Source: Ypsolopha sequella
Lineage: Eukaryota; Arthropoda; Insecta; Lepidoptera; Ypsolophidae
DNA: 64,000 nt
Assembly (NCBI GenBank): GCA_934047225.1
Contig: OW204005.1
Location: 18,050,396 to 18,114,395 of the forward strand
Direction: 5' to 3'
Shown: positions 55,617-64,000 of the stretch, piece after piece
Numbering within the stretch: position 1 is the stretch's first letter
How the letters are laid out: every line of letters starts with the position of its first letter
Translations under genes and position numbers: made by a program
The notes under the pieces: model-generated
Databases searched by the model: none
What the model was told of the DNA's origin: nothing
What the model saw: the letters and a program-made list of their open reading frames with translations, nothing else

Positions 55617-55820
55617 AATTATTTTCTTTATTCTTTATTCTTTATTGTACACACGGAAATATAAACATAAACAAAATTACAGTAAAAAGATGCACATTGG
55701 CGAGCTTATCTCTAAACAGAGATTTCTGACAGCAAAACCATTACAATAGGAAAAAGTAACATAAACGGAGTAATCATACACGTGTACACAGAGAAGAAGA
55801 ATATACAAACAATTGTTTTG
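55617..55820 (-). mobile_element. LINE 3' end with AATAAAG tail
   Basis: On the minus strand GCTGTCAGAAATCTCTGTTT, GATAAGCTCGCCAATGTGCA and TTTCCGTGTGTACAATAAAG lead into AATAAAG repeats ending at 55617. The form is that of a lepidopteran LINE 3' UTR. No ORF remains. Confidence 0.6.
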
Positions 55821-55886
55821 TTTCTTTTGTGTATGAATGTGTGATAAATAATCATTTAATTTTTGAAAAGTGTCAGCTGTAAAATA

Positions 55887-56108
55887 TTATTACGAATCTT
55901 ATCATGGAAATGGATGGCATTTGGGACGAACTGTTTTTGAAGATTTAATTTTTATAATCAAACTGAAAATAAAAACAAAATTTAATACGTAGATATAAAA
56001 CTTTAAATCAACTTTCAAACAAGAAACAACTCATTGAAATAGCTATTGAATTACAGGAATTACGAATTCATGAATTTGTAAGAAACTTTCAGCAATTTCA
56101 TATGTAAA
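55887..56108 (-). repeat. 200-bp dispersed repeat, copy 3
   Basis: Inverted copy of 37527-37753 (GGAAATGGATGGCATTTGGG, AAATTTAATACGTAGATA, GAATTACAGGAATTACGAAT). Confidence 0.7.
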
Positions 56109-56134
56109 GACCTGTAATTATAAAATCAAATATA

Positions 56135-56750
56135 TTGTTACAACATGACTTCCCAATCCCAAGGGGGTGTCAGAGAGTGTGAACTGTGAAATGCAAGTCA
56201 CAGTTCACACTCGGAGAGCCGCGTTTCACTGGCGATTATTATGTCCCAACCAGGGCTGCCAGGTCCAATTGAGTGTTGCGCGCTAACTCCGATGTAAAAA
56301 AGCGCTAGATTCCGCTAAACATATTTTTTTATAAAAAGCGCTAGAAGAAGCGCTAGTTATATGTTGTATATTGGTGGCCATAATGATAAGCCAAAAAAAA
56401 ACGTCATTTATAAAGCCGTAAAGAATTTTTAAAAGAAGATAAAGAAATTTTATACTTAATTAATTCAATGCAAGTAGAATTATCATCAACGAAACAAAAC
56501 TCATTTCAAAATAGCGCTAGATTTTCCGGCAGGCGCCAAAAACGAATTTTGAGCGCTAATTGGTCAAAAAAGCGTTAGATCTGGGGCAAAATTCGCTGAT
56601 CTGGCAGCACTGGTCTCAACGTGATGGGTGGTGAGCTCTATCACCGAACTTTAGGCACAAATTCACGCTTTTTAGGGCATGCAGGTTTCTTCACGATGTT
56701 TTCCTTCACTGTTTAGCAAGTGGTAAGTAAGAACAAATACTATGCACATA
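56135..56750 (-). mobile_element. SINE copy interrupted by a hAT-type MITE
   Basis: On the minus strand CTTACTTACCACTTGCTAAA, GTGAAGGAAAACATCGTGAA and CCTGCATGCCCTAAAAAGCG run to GAGCTCACCACCCATCACG. After a 362-bp gap filled by the hAT-type element the SINE resumes with ATAATAATCGCC and ends past ACTTGCATTTCACAGTTCAC. The tRNA-like head is missing. Confidence 0.85.
56251..56612. mobile_element. hAT-type MITE, 362 bp
   Basis: The ends CAGGGCTGCCAGGTC and GATCTGGCAGCACTG are inverted repeats. GTCCCAAC (56243-56250) and GTCTCAAC (56613-56620) form an 8-bp target duplication with one mismatch. The interior repeats AGCGCTAG words (for example AAAAAGCGCTAGATTC, AAGCGCTAGAAGAAGCGC) near both ends, possible subterminal transposase-binding sites. 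No ORF. Confidence 0.88.
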
Positions 56751-56786
56751 AATTCCGAAAGCTAGGCATTGCAATGTCTTGTATTT

Positions 56787-57711
56787 AGTTATAAAACCAG
56801 CCAAGTGCATGTCAGACTCGCGTACCAAGGGTTCCGTATTGTGGATGATAAATTTAATTTTGTCATTTTTTTTTCGTGAATTTCTCAACAGCTTTATTTT
56901 TCCTGTAATCTTTACGGAAACACATATTACCATGGTTTTTTTATATTTTTCGGTCCGCCAGTTTTGGAGATAAGTGGGGGGACATACATTTTTTATGGTT
57001 TTTCAAGGGTTTTTCGAAATAGATGCAATTAAATATAGCCAAGCTATATAATTTTATAATCAACTTTTTAATACCTACAATTTGATACCAATATTGTATT
57101 TTTATAAAATATTTTTATTTATTTTACGTCTTTTTTATATTTCTCATTTATGACCAACTTTTTTTAAATCGCTATTTTTCATGTAATTGGCCAGTTATGA
57201 TCTATAATCGACATTTTATTCATATTTTTTGGTCTACCAGTTTCGGAGATAAGGTGGGGGACATACACATTTTTTGTGGTGTTTTAAAGATTTCTCGATA
57301 CCAGTGCTAGTAAATAAAGTAAAAGTATATATTTTTACAATCGACTTTGATATCTTAAATTATTTTTACTATTTTTAACCTTTTTTAAATAAATTTAAAA
57401 AATATTATATTAAATTTAAATTTAAATGTTTAAATAAGGTTTAAATAAGGTGACTATGTCACCCTAATTGTACACTTTAAACATTTTCTCACTTTTTTTT
57501 TTGGAAATATGATGAAAAATTTCAAATTTTCATATTTTTTTTACACCGTGATATGTGAGCAAATTAATGCTATTTTATTGCCAAATTTCATGTCTTTATC
57601 TTTAACTGAGCTAAAGTTATGAGGCTGTGACATACGGACGGACGGACAACAGAGTCTTACCATAAAGGTTCCTTAATTCCTTTGTACCTTTTAGGTACTA
57701 CGGAACCCTAA
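56787..57711 (+). repeat. Lepidopteran GGCCAAGTGCGAG repeat, copy F (long variant)
   Basis: From AACCAGCCAAGTGCATGTCA through AAGGGTTCCGTATTGTGGAT to TTTTAGGTACTACGGAACCC, about 925 bp. It contains an internal diverged duplication: ACCAGTTTCGGAGATAA near 57237 against GCCAGTTTTGGAGATAAG near 56956, each followed by GGGGGACATACA and a TTTTTCGA/TTTCTCGA block. The 5' and 3' ends match the short copies, so the interior is an expansion. Confidence 0.75.
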
Positions 57712-57712
57712 T

Positions 57713-58540
57713 GACAGCTCCTCTAGGATACATATCGAATTTCTGAAAGACTCGTAAAATTTTCGTCTGTTTTCGCTATAAGCATATATTTGTTATATTT
57801 GTTACTAAAATATTTAAAAAAATATACAAATAGATTATTTATCTCATGATAGATTAAACCAAGCGGTAAGAAAATGTGTTAACAACAACAATGCATCAAT
57901 CAAATCACCATACAAATGAGTCTAATAGTTTTTCAATGACGCATGCGCGCGGAGTATGTATTGTGTTCTCTGGGGCATGGGAATATGCGCGAGATGAGAA
58001 ATTGAGAGTTGCGTAAGATTTCTTTGATGATCATACATAATTGTTACATATGTTAATATACTTACAACTGTTGTAACTGATGTAATGACTGCTTTTATAA
58101 CTTATTATAATAATTTTATTTTTTTAATAAATATATTATTTGTCTCTTTTTTATATAAGATTTTTAATGTAGTTTTAGTTAATTAAAAGTGAATAATTTT
58201 TTTTTTTAATTTTTTTAATTTATTTATTTACTTTAATTAAAACGGACAAACCAATTACAATAATTAAAGATAGTAACACAAACATAAAATAACCTTTAAA
58301 TATACCTTTAAATCAACTAAAATAAATAAGAATAACAAAGTCAGAAACAGGCCTTCTCACAAAAACACAAACACTCTGACAATATTTTCTGCCATCCATC
58401 AGCAAACAGATCACAGTCCTGATTGGCGTTTAGAAGAGCGTTGAGGAAGAGAAGAGTACGCGGTATGGGTGAGTTAGATCGCACCTTTGTGCGACACGAC
58501 GGCACAGCGAAATATATATAATATAAAGGTAAAAATGAAA
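57713..58540. other. No gene recognised
   Basis: AT-rich DNA with T-rich and A-rich runs near 58120-58260. A short stretch near 58430-58500 is less AT-rich but unassigned. Confidence 0.35.
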
Positions 58541-58546
58541 ATTTTA

Positions 58547-58590
58547 CTCAAGATATATTTCGAGCCCCACTGGGCCCGGCATCAGTTGAG
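58547..58590 (-). ncRNA. Hammerhead-like motif with 5-bp stem I
   Basis: The minus strand reads in order CTCAA; CTGATGC; C; GGGCCC; AGTG; GGGCTC; GAA; ATATAT; C; TTGAG. CTCAA/TTGAG is a perfect stem I, GGGCCC/GGGCTC a 6-bp stem II with one G-T pair, and ATATAT is self-complementary. The order, spacing and extra base match the motif at 30.19 kb. The conserved A at the end of CTGATGA is C here, which should impair cleavage. Confidence 0.45.
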
Positions 58591-58622
58591 AATCTGACAA
58601 TAAATTAAATGTGAACAATAAA

Positions 58623-60512
58623 TTAAGCAGGGCCTACTGAAAAAGGCATATTATAAAATAAATGAATATTTGGATGATGGTGAAGCATGGTGTTATAGTG
58701 ATACTGATTTAGATGATAGTAGGTAATAATTTAATTAATTAATATAATTTCCTAACTTTTGATTCCTCTTAAGAGTTAACATTAATTAATTACAGACTGT
58801 AAAAGGAAATAGACTGTATGAGACAGGTAGGCAAAGATATATATGTTTTTCTTTTTTCATTAACCTGAATTCCTGCTGTCTTGTATTTTCTTATCCCTTG
58901 GTTAAAGTAGATATAAGTAATTCAATGTATAGTTTAAGTTTATGTTAAAAAAAAGACATGATCTTGCCAAGTTTCTTGCCCGTTCTTCTTAGCAAGACTA
59001 ATCGAATGGGCGGAGGTAGGCATGTATTTATATACGTAACCTATTACTATGTAGTATATAGGATGGGATTTGGTCAGCCGCCTGGATTCGTGCTGGGGGC
59101 TCGGTTGGTGATCATTGAACCTTGTTCCTGGTCCCTGGCCGGGTCTCCGGTATGGGTTCGGGCGGTTGATTGGATTTCACCTTGTATAATAATATTTTAC
59201 CTATAATTTTAATTGTATATATATTGCTACATAAATTAAATAAACATTTAATCTAAGTAGTTCATGTACATTTATTATTTTATTACATATTGTAGCATTC
59301 GCTACAAGTATTCAACCTTTTTATATATTTTTAGTCTTTCTTTATCGTTGGCTGCTTTTCTGAATTTTCGAATTCGAATATTTAGAATGATCTTGTCAGA
59401 TTTTTTTTGTTATTTTTCTCATATCAAAGAAGATCGTGACAGAGGAAGGATAAATCTTTTACAAAATAACAAATTTGGTATTTGAAAAATTGAAACAGAG
59501 CGCATTTGCTCTGAGCATTGTGTAAGCCAGTTTTTCTGCATTTCCTGGTAAGTTTTGTGTAATTTTGGTTTCATTCTCTGAAAATCCTTTTTGTCCCGTT
59601 TCCAACACGTTAATTTCCTTTCCCTCATTTCATAAGCATATCTTGACGCTGTTGTTTTATTTCTTTACAGCGACCCTTCGGGATTTTCTAAGGGTTCTGG
59701 TTCTCCCCAGTTTGATTATTCATTTCTACTTGAATTCCATCCGCCATCTCGTACGGTTGTACCTATTGAGGCCTGATGTAAGGACCACGTCCCTGGTGAG
59801 CTAAAGCTTCCGATATTAAAATAGAAATCGCCAAGCTTCATCGACTGCTCCCGGGAACACCGGAAACACCCAAAGTCACGAAGAGACCCTTACCAGGTTT
59901 TTAGTATCTGTAGCCTAATATTCAGCATCAATTATTTTTATTCCTTAGTGTAAAGCTAGATAACGATTGCTCGTAACACCTTAATATTTCTTTTTCTTTC
60001 GGATTAAGAGTTATCAAAACTTCCGTGCAACCTTAGTTTCTGGGATCCTAAAAACTAGTTTCGCCACCAAATTTTAAAATCCATTATTTTATGAACAAAT
60101 GCGTCGTTCAAGCTAAAAGGAAATCAAAATCCTAAATAAGTGGAATTAAGCATAATTTCCTTTTTGATCTAATAAGTTCCTTTGTACCGATACTCTTTAG
60201 ATATTATTGTGTTTTGTACTATATTTTTCTTACTTCGGTTTTGTTATTTTTTTGTGTATTTAAAAATAAATTATACGGTTTATTTATCCAGATTTACCTC
60301 TTTTTTTGGCTGTCACCAGGCTTGCCTGGTGGCAGTCCAAATTTAGGTCGAAATTACGTTCGTGAATATGTAGTGGCTAAAAACATAAAATTATTTTTAA
60401 AAAATAACGCTACAATATATTTTTATAAGATTAAAATTTGACTTGTGAAACGTGTATTATATATACCTACTTTGCAAAATAAACTTTTTGAATTTTGAAT
60501 TTGAATTTTGAC
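58623..60512 (+). mobile_element. Jockey-like LINE 3' end, split by a solo LTR
   Basis: 58623-58728 encodes QGLLKKAYYKINEYLDDGEA and ends in a stop near 58726. The 3' UTR follows to 59290 and resumes at 60415 (AAAATTTGACTTGTGAAACG, TTTGCAAAATAAACTTTTTG) to GAATTT-type repeats at 60512. Comparing with 18.4-18.56 kb shows the break lies inside TTACATATATTTT. Confidence 0.88.
59291..60414. mobile_element. Probable solo LTR, 1124 bp
   Basis: It begins TGTAGCATTCGCTACA and ends AATAACGCTACA, so it has TG...CA ends with a 6-bp TGTAGC/GCTACA inverted repeat. ATAT at 59287-59290 and again at 60415-60418 is a 4-bp target duplication. No coding sequence and no second copy nearby, as expected when LTRs recombine. 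Strand cannot be set without an internal domain. The short frames within it are not genes. The family is unknown to me; it differs from the LTR at 3.7 and 9.6 kb. Confidence 0.75.
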
Positions 60513-61326
60513 GACTCCAACAGTTTCCGACACGAGAAACCCTGACCAAGGTGTGGCAACGGTGGCGCCATCTAGCAGCCGCAGGAATCAACGCAATACA
60601 CATACCTATCGCGGCTGCTGGGTGGTACCACTGTCTAATAATAATTTCTTAATAAATTATAACGAATGAATGATTGAATGAATGATCGAATGAATGAATA
60701 AATGAATTTGTATGAAAGCTAAATTTAGATATATTATTTTTTTATTCACACAGAAATCCACAGCACATAACAAAAACAATAATAACAGAAAATATTAGCT
60801 GAAGGCCAATGACGGATTCTCCTTATACTAACTTAAATTTTAAAAAGAATGCAAACAAGAAATCGAAAGTTTATACAGAAAACTTGACTAATAAAAATAA
60901 AGATTGTATAAAAAAGAACAAATATTAAACATAGTTAGATTTAAGTTAAAGATTCAGTTGAGAGTTAACGTGAAAAATTTTATCTCAATATTGTAGATGA
61001 TTAGTATAATTTATGGTGTCATTATTTTATGCAGACAAATTCATATTGGAGGCTTGGTAAGTGATCGGTATCTCGGATCGATAACAGTTTTTGCTTTATT
61101 TGCTAATACGTAGTCTTGATTATCGTAACAAAAGCCTTACAAACATTGACCTCTTTTGTAATACGATGGTGAATAGTATAACAAAAGTAAAATTTAAATT
61201 AAGCAATGAGTTGTATACTTATATAATATCAAAAATTATTTGTACTTACCTACCATATTAAACTTATTGTACGTAAATTATTACGTGCGATTTTATTTTG
61301 CTATTTGTAATAATTTACTTGGTTCA
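60513..61326. other. AT-rich DNA with AATG microsatellite
   Basis: 60665-60712 is an imperfect GAATGAATGATTGAATGAAT-type repeat. 61040-61075 carries a fragment of the CAAGGTGACTTTTTGATC MITE (GGAGGCTTGGTAAGTGAT). Nothing else recognised. Confidence 0.5.
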
Positions 61327-61774
61327 GGCGATTACCATCGCCAAATTAACAGCTCGATATTTGTCACTACGAATATCGACGGAAACGACATTGAAATAAC
61401 GTTCAATACAGCGCGCAATGCATAGTGGCTGTTACGACGCTCGCTGCGTCCTTGAAAGGGCGAAATAGGAGAAAATTATACTTTTCACATGGACGTGATT
61501 GTTCGATTGAATAATTATATGTTATGTTTATAGCTATCTAGTTTATCTATTTATCAAAGCATAAATGAATTCAATCGGCTAAGCCACTTAGAAGTAGTAG
61601 GAAATTTAAGCCAAAAAACACCATTCAGTTAAAAAAAAATTCATGTAGAAGTTTTGGTGGTATGAAAAAGAAAAATGTTGCATATGTTGTCTAAGAGTTG
61701 ATAATGCATAATACATTTTTTCATTATTTTTGGTTTCGCCATAAACGAGGAGTAGGCTTTAGAAAGTACCCATT
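61327..61774 (+). repeat. 450-bp directly duplicated segment, copy 1
   Basis: From GGCGATTACCATCGCC to AGAAAGTACCCATT. Copy 2 at 62476-62924 is over 90% similar by eye, in the same orientation, 1149 bp away. It includes CAGCTCGATATTTGTCA, GTTACGACGCTCGCT, GTTTATCTATTTATCAAAGC and AACGAGGAGTAGGCTTTAGA. The first 150 bp recur at 30.64 and 48.14 kb. The GGCGATTACCATCGCC start is a small palindrome. No ORF. Confidence 0.85.
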
Positions 61775-61884
61775 TGGCGATAGTAAGGCCCTTAAGCTTT
61801 GGATTTATAGGTCAATTATATTATAATAAATATTATGATGTGATATTATTTAAGAATTAATTTGCTTTAATTTGCTATGCCCTT

Positions 61885-62195
61885 ACAGGGTCATGTTTGA
61901 TACCACTTATGTATATTGTAACACCCTGTATTGTACAACATGAATGCAATAAATATTTCTTTACAGGGTCATGTTTGATACCACTTATGTATATTGTAAC
62001 ACCCTGTATTGTACAACATGAATGCAATAAATATTTCTTTACAGGGTCATGTTTGATACCACTTATGTATATTGTAACACCCTGTATTGTACAACATGAA
62101 TGCAATAAATATTTCTTTACAGGGTCATGTTTGATACCACTTATGTATATTGTAACACCCTGTATTGTACAACATGAATGCAATAAATATTTGAA
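61885..62195 (+). repeat. 78-bp tandem repeat, four copies, ending in a LINE tail
   Basis: ACAGGGTCATGTTTGATACC recurs at 61885, 61963, 62041 and 62119, an exact 78-bp period with no differences seen between units. Each unit ends TGCAATAAATATTTCTTT. The last instead runs into GAATTTGAATTTGAATT, so the unit is a LINE 3' end with an AATAAA signal. Because 78 is 26 codons, both strands show open frames of 26-residue repeats; these are artefacts. Confidence 0.92.
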
Positions 62196-62475
62196 TTTGA
62201 ATTTGAATTATTATAAGTTAGTTATAAAATTTCTGTAACGACCGTTCGTTTCCAGAATAAAAAAAAAACAATAATAAAAAAATATAAAATTCGCAAATTA
62301 AAACTGCGACCTCTGTAGAACTTGTCTCGAGCATATTAAAAACAGAATAGTACGAGTAGGCTATCTTCAAAGAAATATACCGAGCGTGGCCAATATGTGT
62401 GCGTACGTGTAACTAAATGAGACTTAACTGTAAAACCAAAAGAGAGTGACAACCTTGCAACAGTAGGCATTTTAA

Positions 62476-62924
62476 GGCGATTACCATCGCCACATTAGCA
62501 GCTCGATATTTGTCAGTACGAATATCAATGGAAACGACATTGAAATAACGTTCATATCAGCGCGCAATGCATAGTGCCTGTTACGACGCTCGCTACGTCC
62601 TTGATAGGGCGGAATAGGAGAAAATTATACTTTTCACATGGACATGATTGTTCGATTGAATATTCCTATGTTATGTTTATAGCTATCAGGTTTATCTATT
62701 TATCAAAGCATAAATGAATTCAATCGGCCAAGCCACTTAGGAGCAGTAGGAAATTCAAGCTAAAAAACACCATTTAGTTAATACATTTTTTCATGTAGAA
62801 GTTTTGGTGGAATGAAATAGAAAAATGTTGCATATGTTGTCTAAGAACTGATTATTTATAATACATTTTTTCATTATTTTTGGTTTGGCTGTAAACGAGG
62901 AGTAGGCTTTAGAAAGTACCCATT
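62476..62924 (+). repeat. 450-bp directly duplicated segment, copy 2
   Basis: Second copy of 61327-61774 with scattered substitutions (for example TTACGACGCTCGCTACGTCC). With copy 1 it brackets the 78-bp array, so unequal exchange could expand or delete the whole 1.1 kb. Confidence 0.85.
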
Positions 62925-63021
62925 CGCGGCGCGGGAGTTGTTCTACTATTCTGTTTTTACTATGACTCGGGACTGGTTTAGCATGAACATGAAAAAAAAA
63001 TTACGAATTTCACAAAATCAA

Positions 63022-63357
63022 GGGCTCGACTGTGGAGGTACCACCATCTTACTTGGAGACCCCCTCGAATTAATTCGTGGGAGAGTAAGAGGACAGCTCA
63101 CAGGAAAAAAACCAGGAGGCCCACCATGCCTGGGACCGATGGATGGCGGTATATTCATCCCTAATAGCCGGGACTTATATGGAACAGACTGGTGACGGGC
63201 AGCGGCGTCACTGGTGCGAGGGTTCCGGCACCGCGCTCACCAACCCGCCTGCCCAGCGTGTGTGAGTATGGGCAATTCTTCCAGGATGACCGCCGGCGGT
63301 GGCAAAGTCCTGGAAAGGCTTATATCCAGCAGTGGACGAACTAGGCTGATGGATGGA
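63022..63357 (+). mobile_element. ATGG-tailed retroposon, copy 5, 5'-truncated
   Basis: Starts at GGGCTCGACTGTGGAGGTAC, lacking the first 25-30 bp, and ends AACTAGGCTGATGGATGG. It otherwise matches copies 1-4. The 85- and 61-codon frames crossing it are artefacts. Confidence 0.85.
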
Positions 63358-63364
63358 CATACAT

Positions 63365-63634
63365 GTCGTGGCCATATCGTAGAATTGACCATTTCATGAT
63401 CTGGTTGGGCAGATCGTAAAGTATGAAATCAAAAATCTTTCACCAAAAGTAAAAAATAGGTGCGACGACGAGCGAAGCGAAGCGGAGCGAAAAAGAGCGT
63501 GTTAGGTTTACATGTAAATACGTTTAAAGAGCCGAGCGAAGCGGAGCGGAGCGAGGCGACCCTCACAATTTTAACGGAAATACGATATGGCCAACCAGAT
63601 CATGAAATGGTCAATTCTACGATATGGCCACGAC
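63365..63634. mobile_element. TIR MITE, 270 bp, with CpG-rich GCGAAGCGGAGCG core
   Basis: Terminal inverted repeats of about 43 bp begin GTCGTGGCCATATCGTAGAA and continue through CATTTCATGATCTGGTTGG, matched at the right. The interior holds two CpG-rich runs (GACGAGCGAAGCGAAGCGGA and GCCGAGCGAAGCGGAGCGGA) around TTTACATGTAAAT. The same interior occurs at 27.09 and 28.05 kb without clear TIRs. A 62-codon frame inside is an artefact of the repeat. Confidence 0.82.
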
Positions 63635-63639
63635 GACAC

Positions 63640-64000
63640 ATATATTAGACCAAGTCAGAATTCATAAAGTGCCGATTGCCGCAAGAATACATTCATCAGT
63701 ATAGTCAAAAACGTAAGTTCAAGTCACGAAGGTAAGTAAACCCATACAAAAGAGAGCAGAGGGTTCAGGGGAGCCGTCCACGTCAGATCACCACCACCAC
63801 ACCTTTATTATTCAGCGCTCTCTGGCGTATAGTCGCGCCATGTTGAATTGGCTACTAGCGTAAAAACTTACTATGTATTCGAGTACTTTGTACTATGCAC
63901 TATGCTACAAGCCTTATACACTACTTTTACTATATGTACGAGTAAGTATAATCATAATACGAAGAAAAATTTATCAAAAAATAATAAACCGTTTGGAAAA
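63640..64000. other. No feature recognised
   Basis: AT-rich end of the window; nothing assignable. Confidence 0.4.

Noticed and set aside
61875..62238. Open frames of 102 and 113 codons on both strands with a 26-residue repeat
   Set aside because: They arise because the 78-bp tandem unit is a multiple of three without stops; the DNA is a LINE 3' end and noncoding.
1..64000. CRISPR arrays, operons or other bacterial features
   Set aside because: The window is animal DNA; tandem repeats here have no unique spacers and no bacterial genes occur.

Overview
This window looks like intergenic or intronic DNA from a moth or butterfly (Lepidoptera). It is AT-rich and has no convincing host protein-coding gene. 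Almost everything recognisable is mobile DNA or its debris. The lepidopteran assignment rests on repeat families I recognise from moth and butterfly genomes: six copies of the element running from a GGCCAAGTGCGAGTCGGACT-type end to a GGTTCCGTACC-type end; LINE tails of repeated GAATTT after a TTTGCAAAATAAAC block; a 370-bp retroposon ending in ATGG repeats; and a SINE carrying the GGAAAACATCG core. This is recognition from memory, not a database search.

Layout. 1-3.7 kb: featureless AT-rich DNA. 3.7-10.3 kb: a defective LTR retrotransposon on the minus strand, with two LTRs of 759 bp that read as identical, a 4-bp target duplication, a tRNA-Leu-type primer site and a broken gag with one zinc knuckle. 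No pol is recognisable; a plus-strand LINE relic lies inside it. 10.3-13.8 kb: little recognisable. 13.8-25.5 kb: MITEs (a GC-rich TIR element, a hAT-type element, foldbacks, a TTAA-flanked element), a LINE 3' end and two ATGG-tailed retroposons. 26-31 kb: MITEs, CpG-rich repeat cores and a 358-bp foldback with hammerhead-ribozyme-like arms. 32.8-41 kb: LINE ends, a reverse transcriptase relic, a 98-bp tandem repeat, a GC island, a hAT-type MITE, a full-length ATGG retroposon with a 10-bp target duplication and a nest of three inverted repeats. 41-48 kb: a tRNA-Lys-like pseudogene, a foldback with a tRNA-like core, and the best-preserved protein relic, a Jockey-like reverse transcriptase with one frameshift. 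49.9-52.4 kb: a transposase C-terminal relic and a complete but frameshifted 1309-bp mariner inside a foldback MITE. 53-57.7 kb: an 89-bp array fused to a retroposon, a tRNA-type SINE, and a hAT-type MITE inside a SINE. 58.6-60.5 kb: a LINE 3' end split by a probable 1.1-kb solo LTR. 61-64 kb: a 450-bp direct duplication around a 78-bp tandem array made from a LINE 3' end, then more MITEs.

How the parts relate. No pathway is encoded. The history is nested insertion, and many element boundaries can be fixed because an uninterrupted copy lies elsewhere in the window. The most interesting signal is a recurring RNA motif, usually in inverted-repeat elements, that follows the hammerhead ribozyme plan: a CTGANGA-like box, one extra base, a hairpin, GAA, a short self-complementary stem and flanking stem I pairing. 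It appears in several unrelated-looking families (23.9, 30.2/30.4, 53.1 and 58.55 kb, with weaker cases at 29.0, 38.5-39.0 and 49.7 kb). Hammerheads are known from Penelope-like retroelements, so these could be fragments of such elements or a related non-autonomous group.
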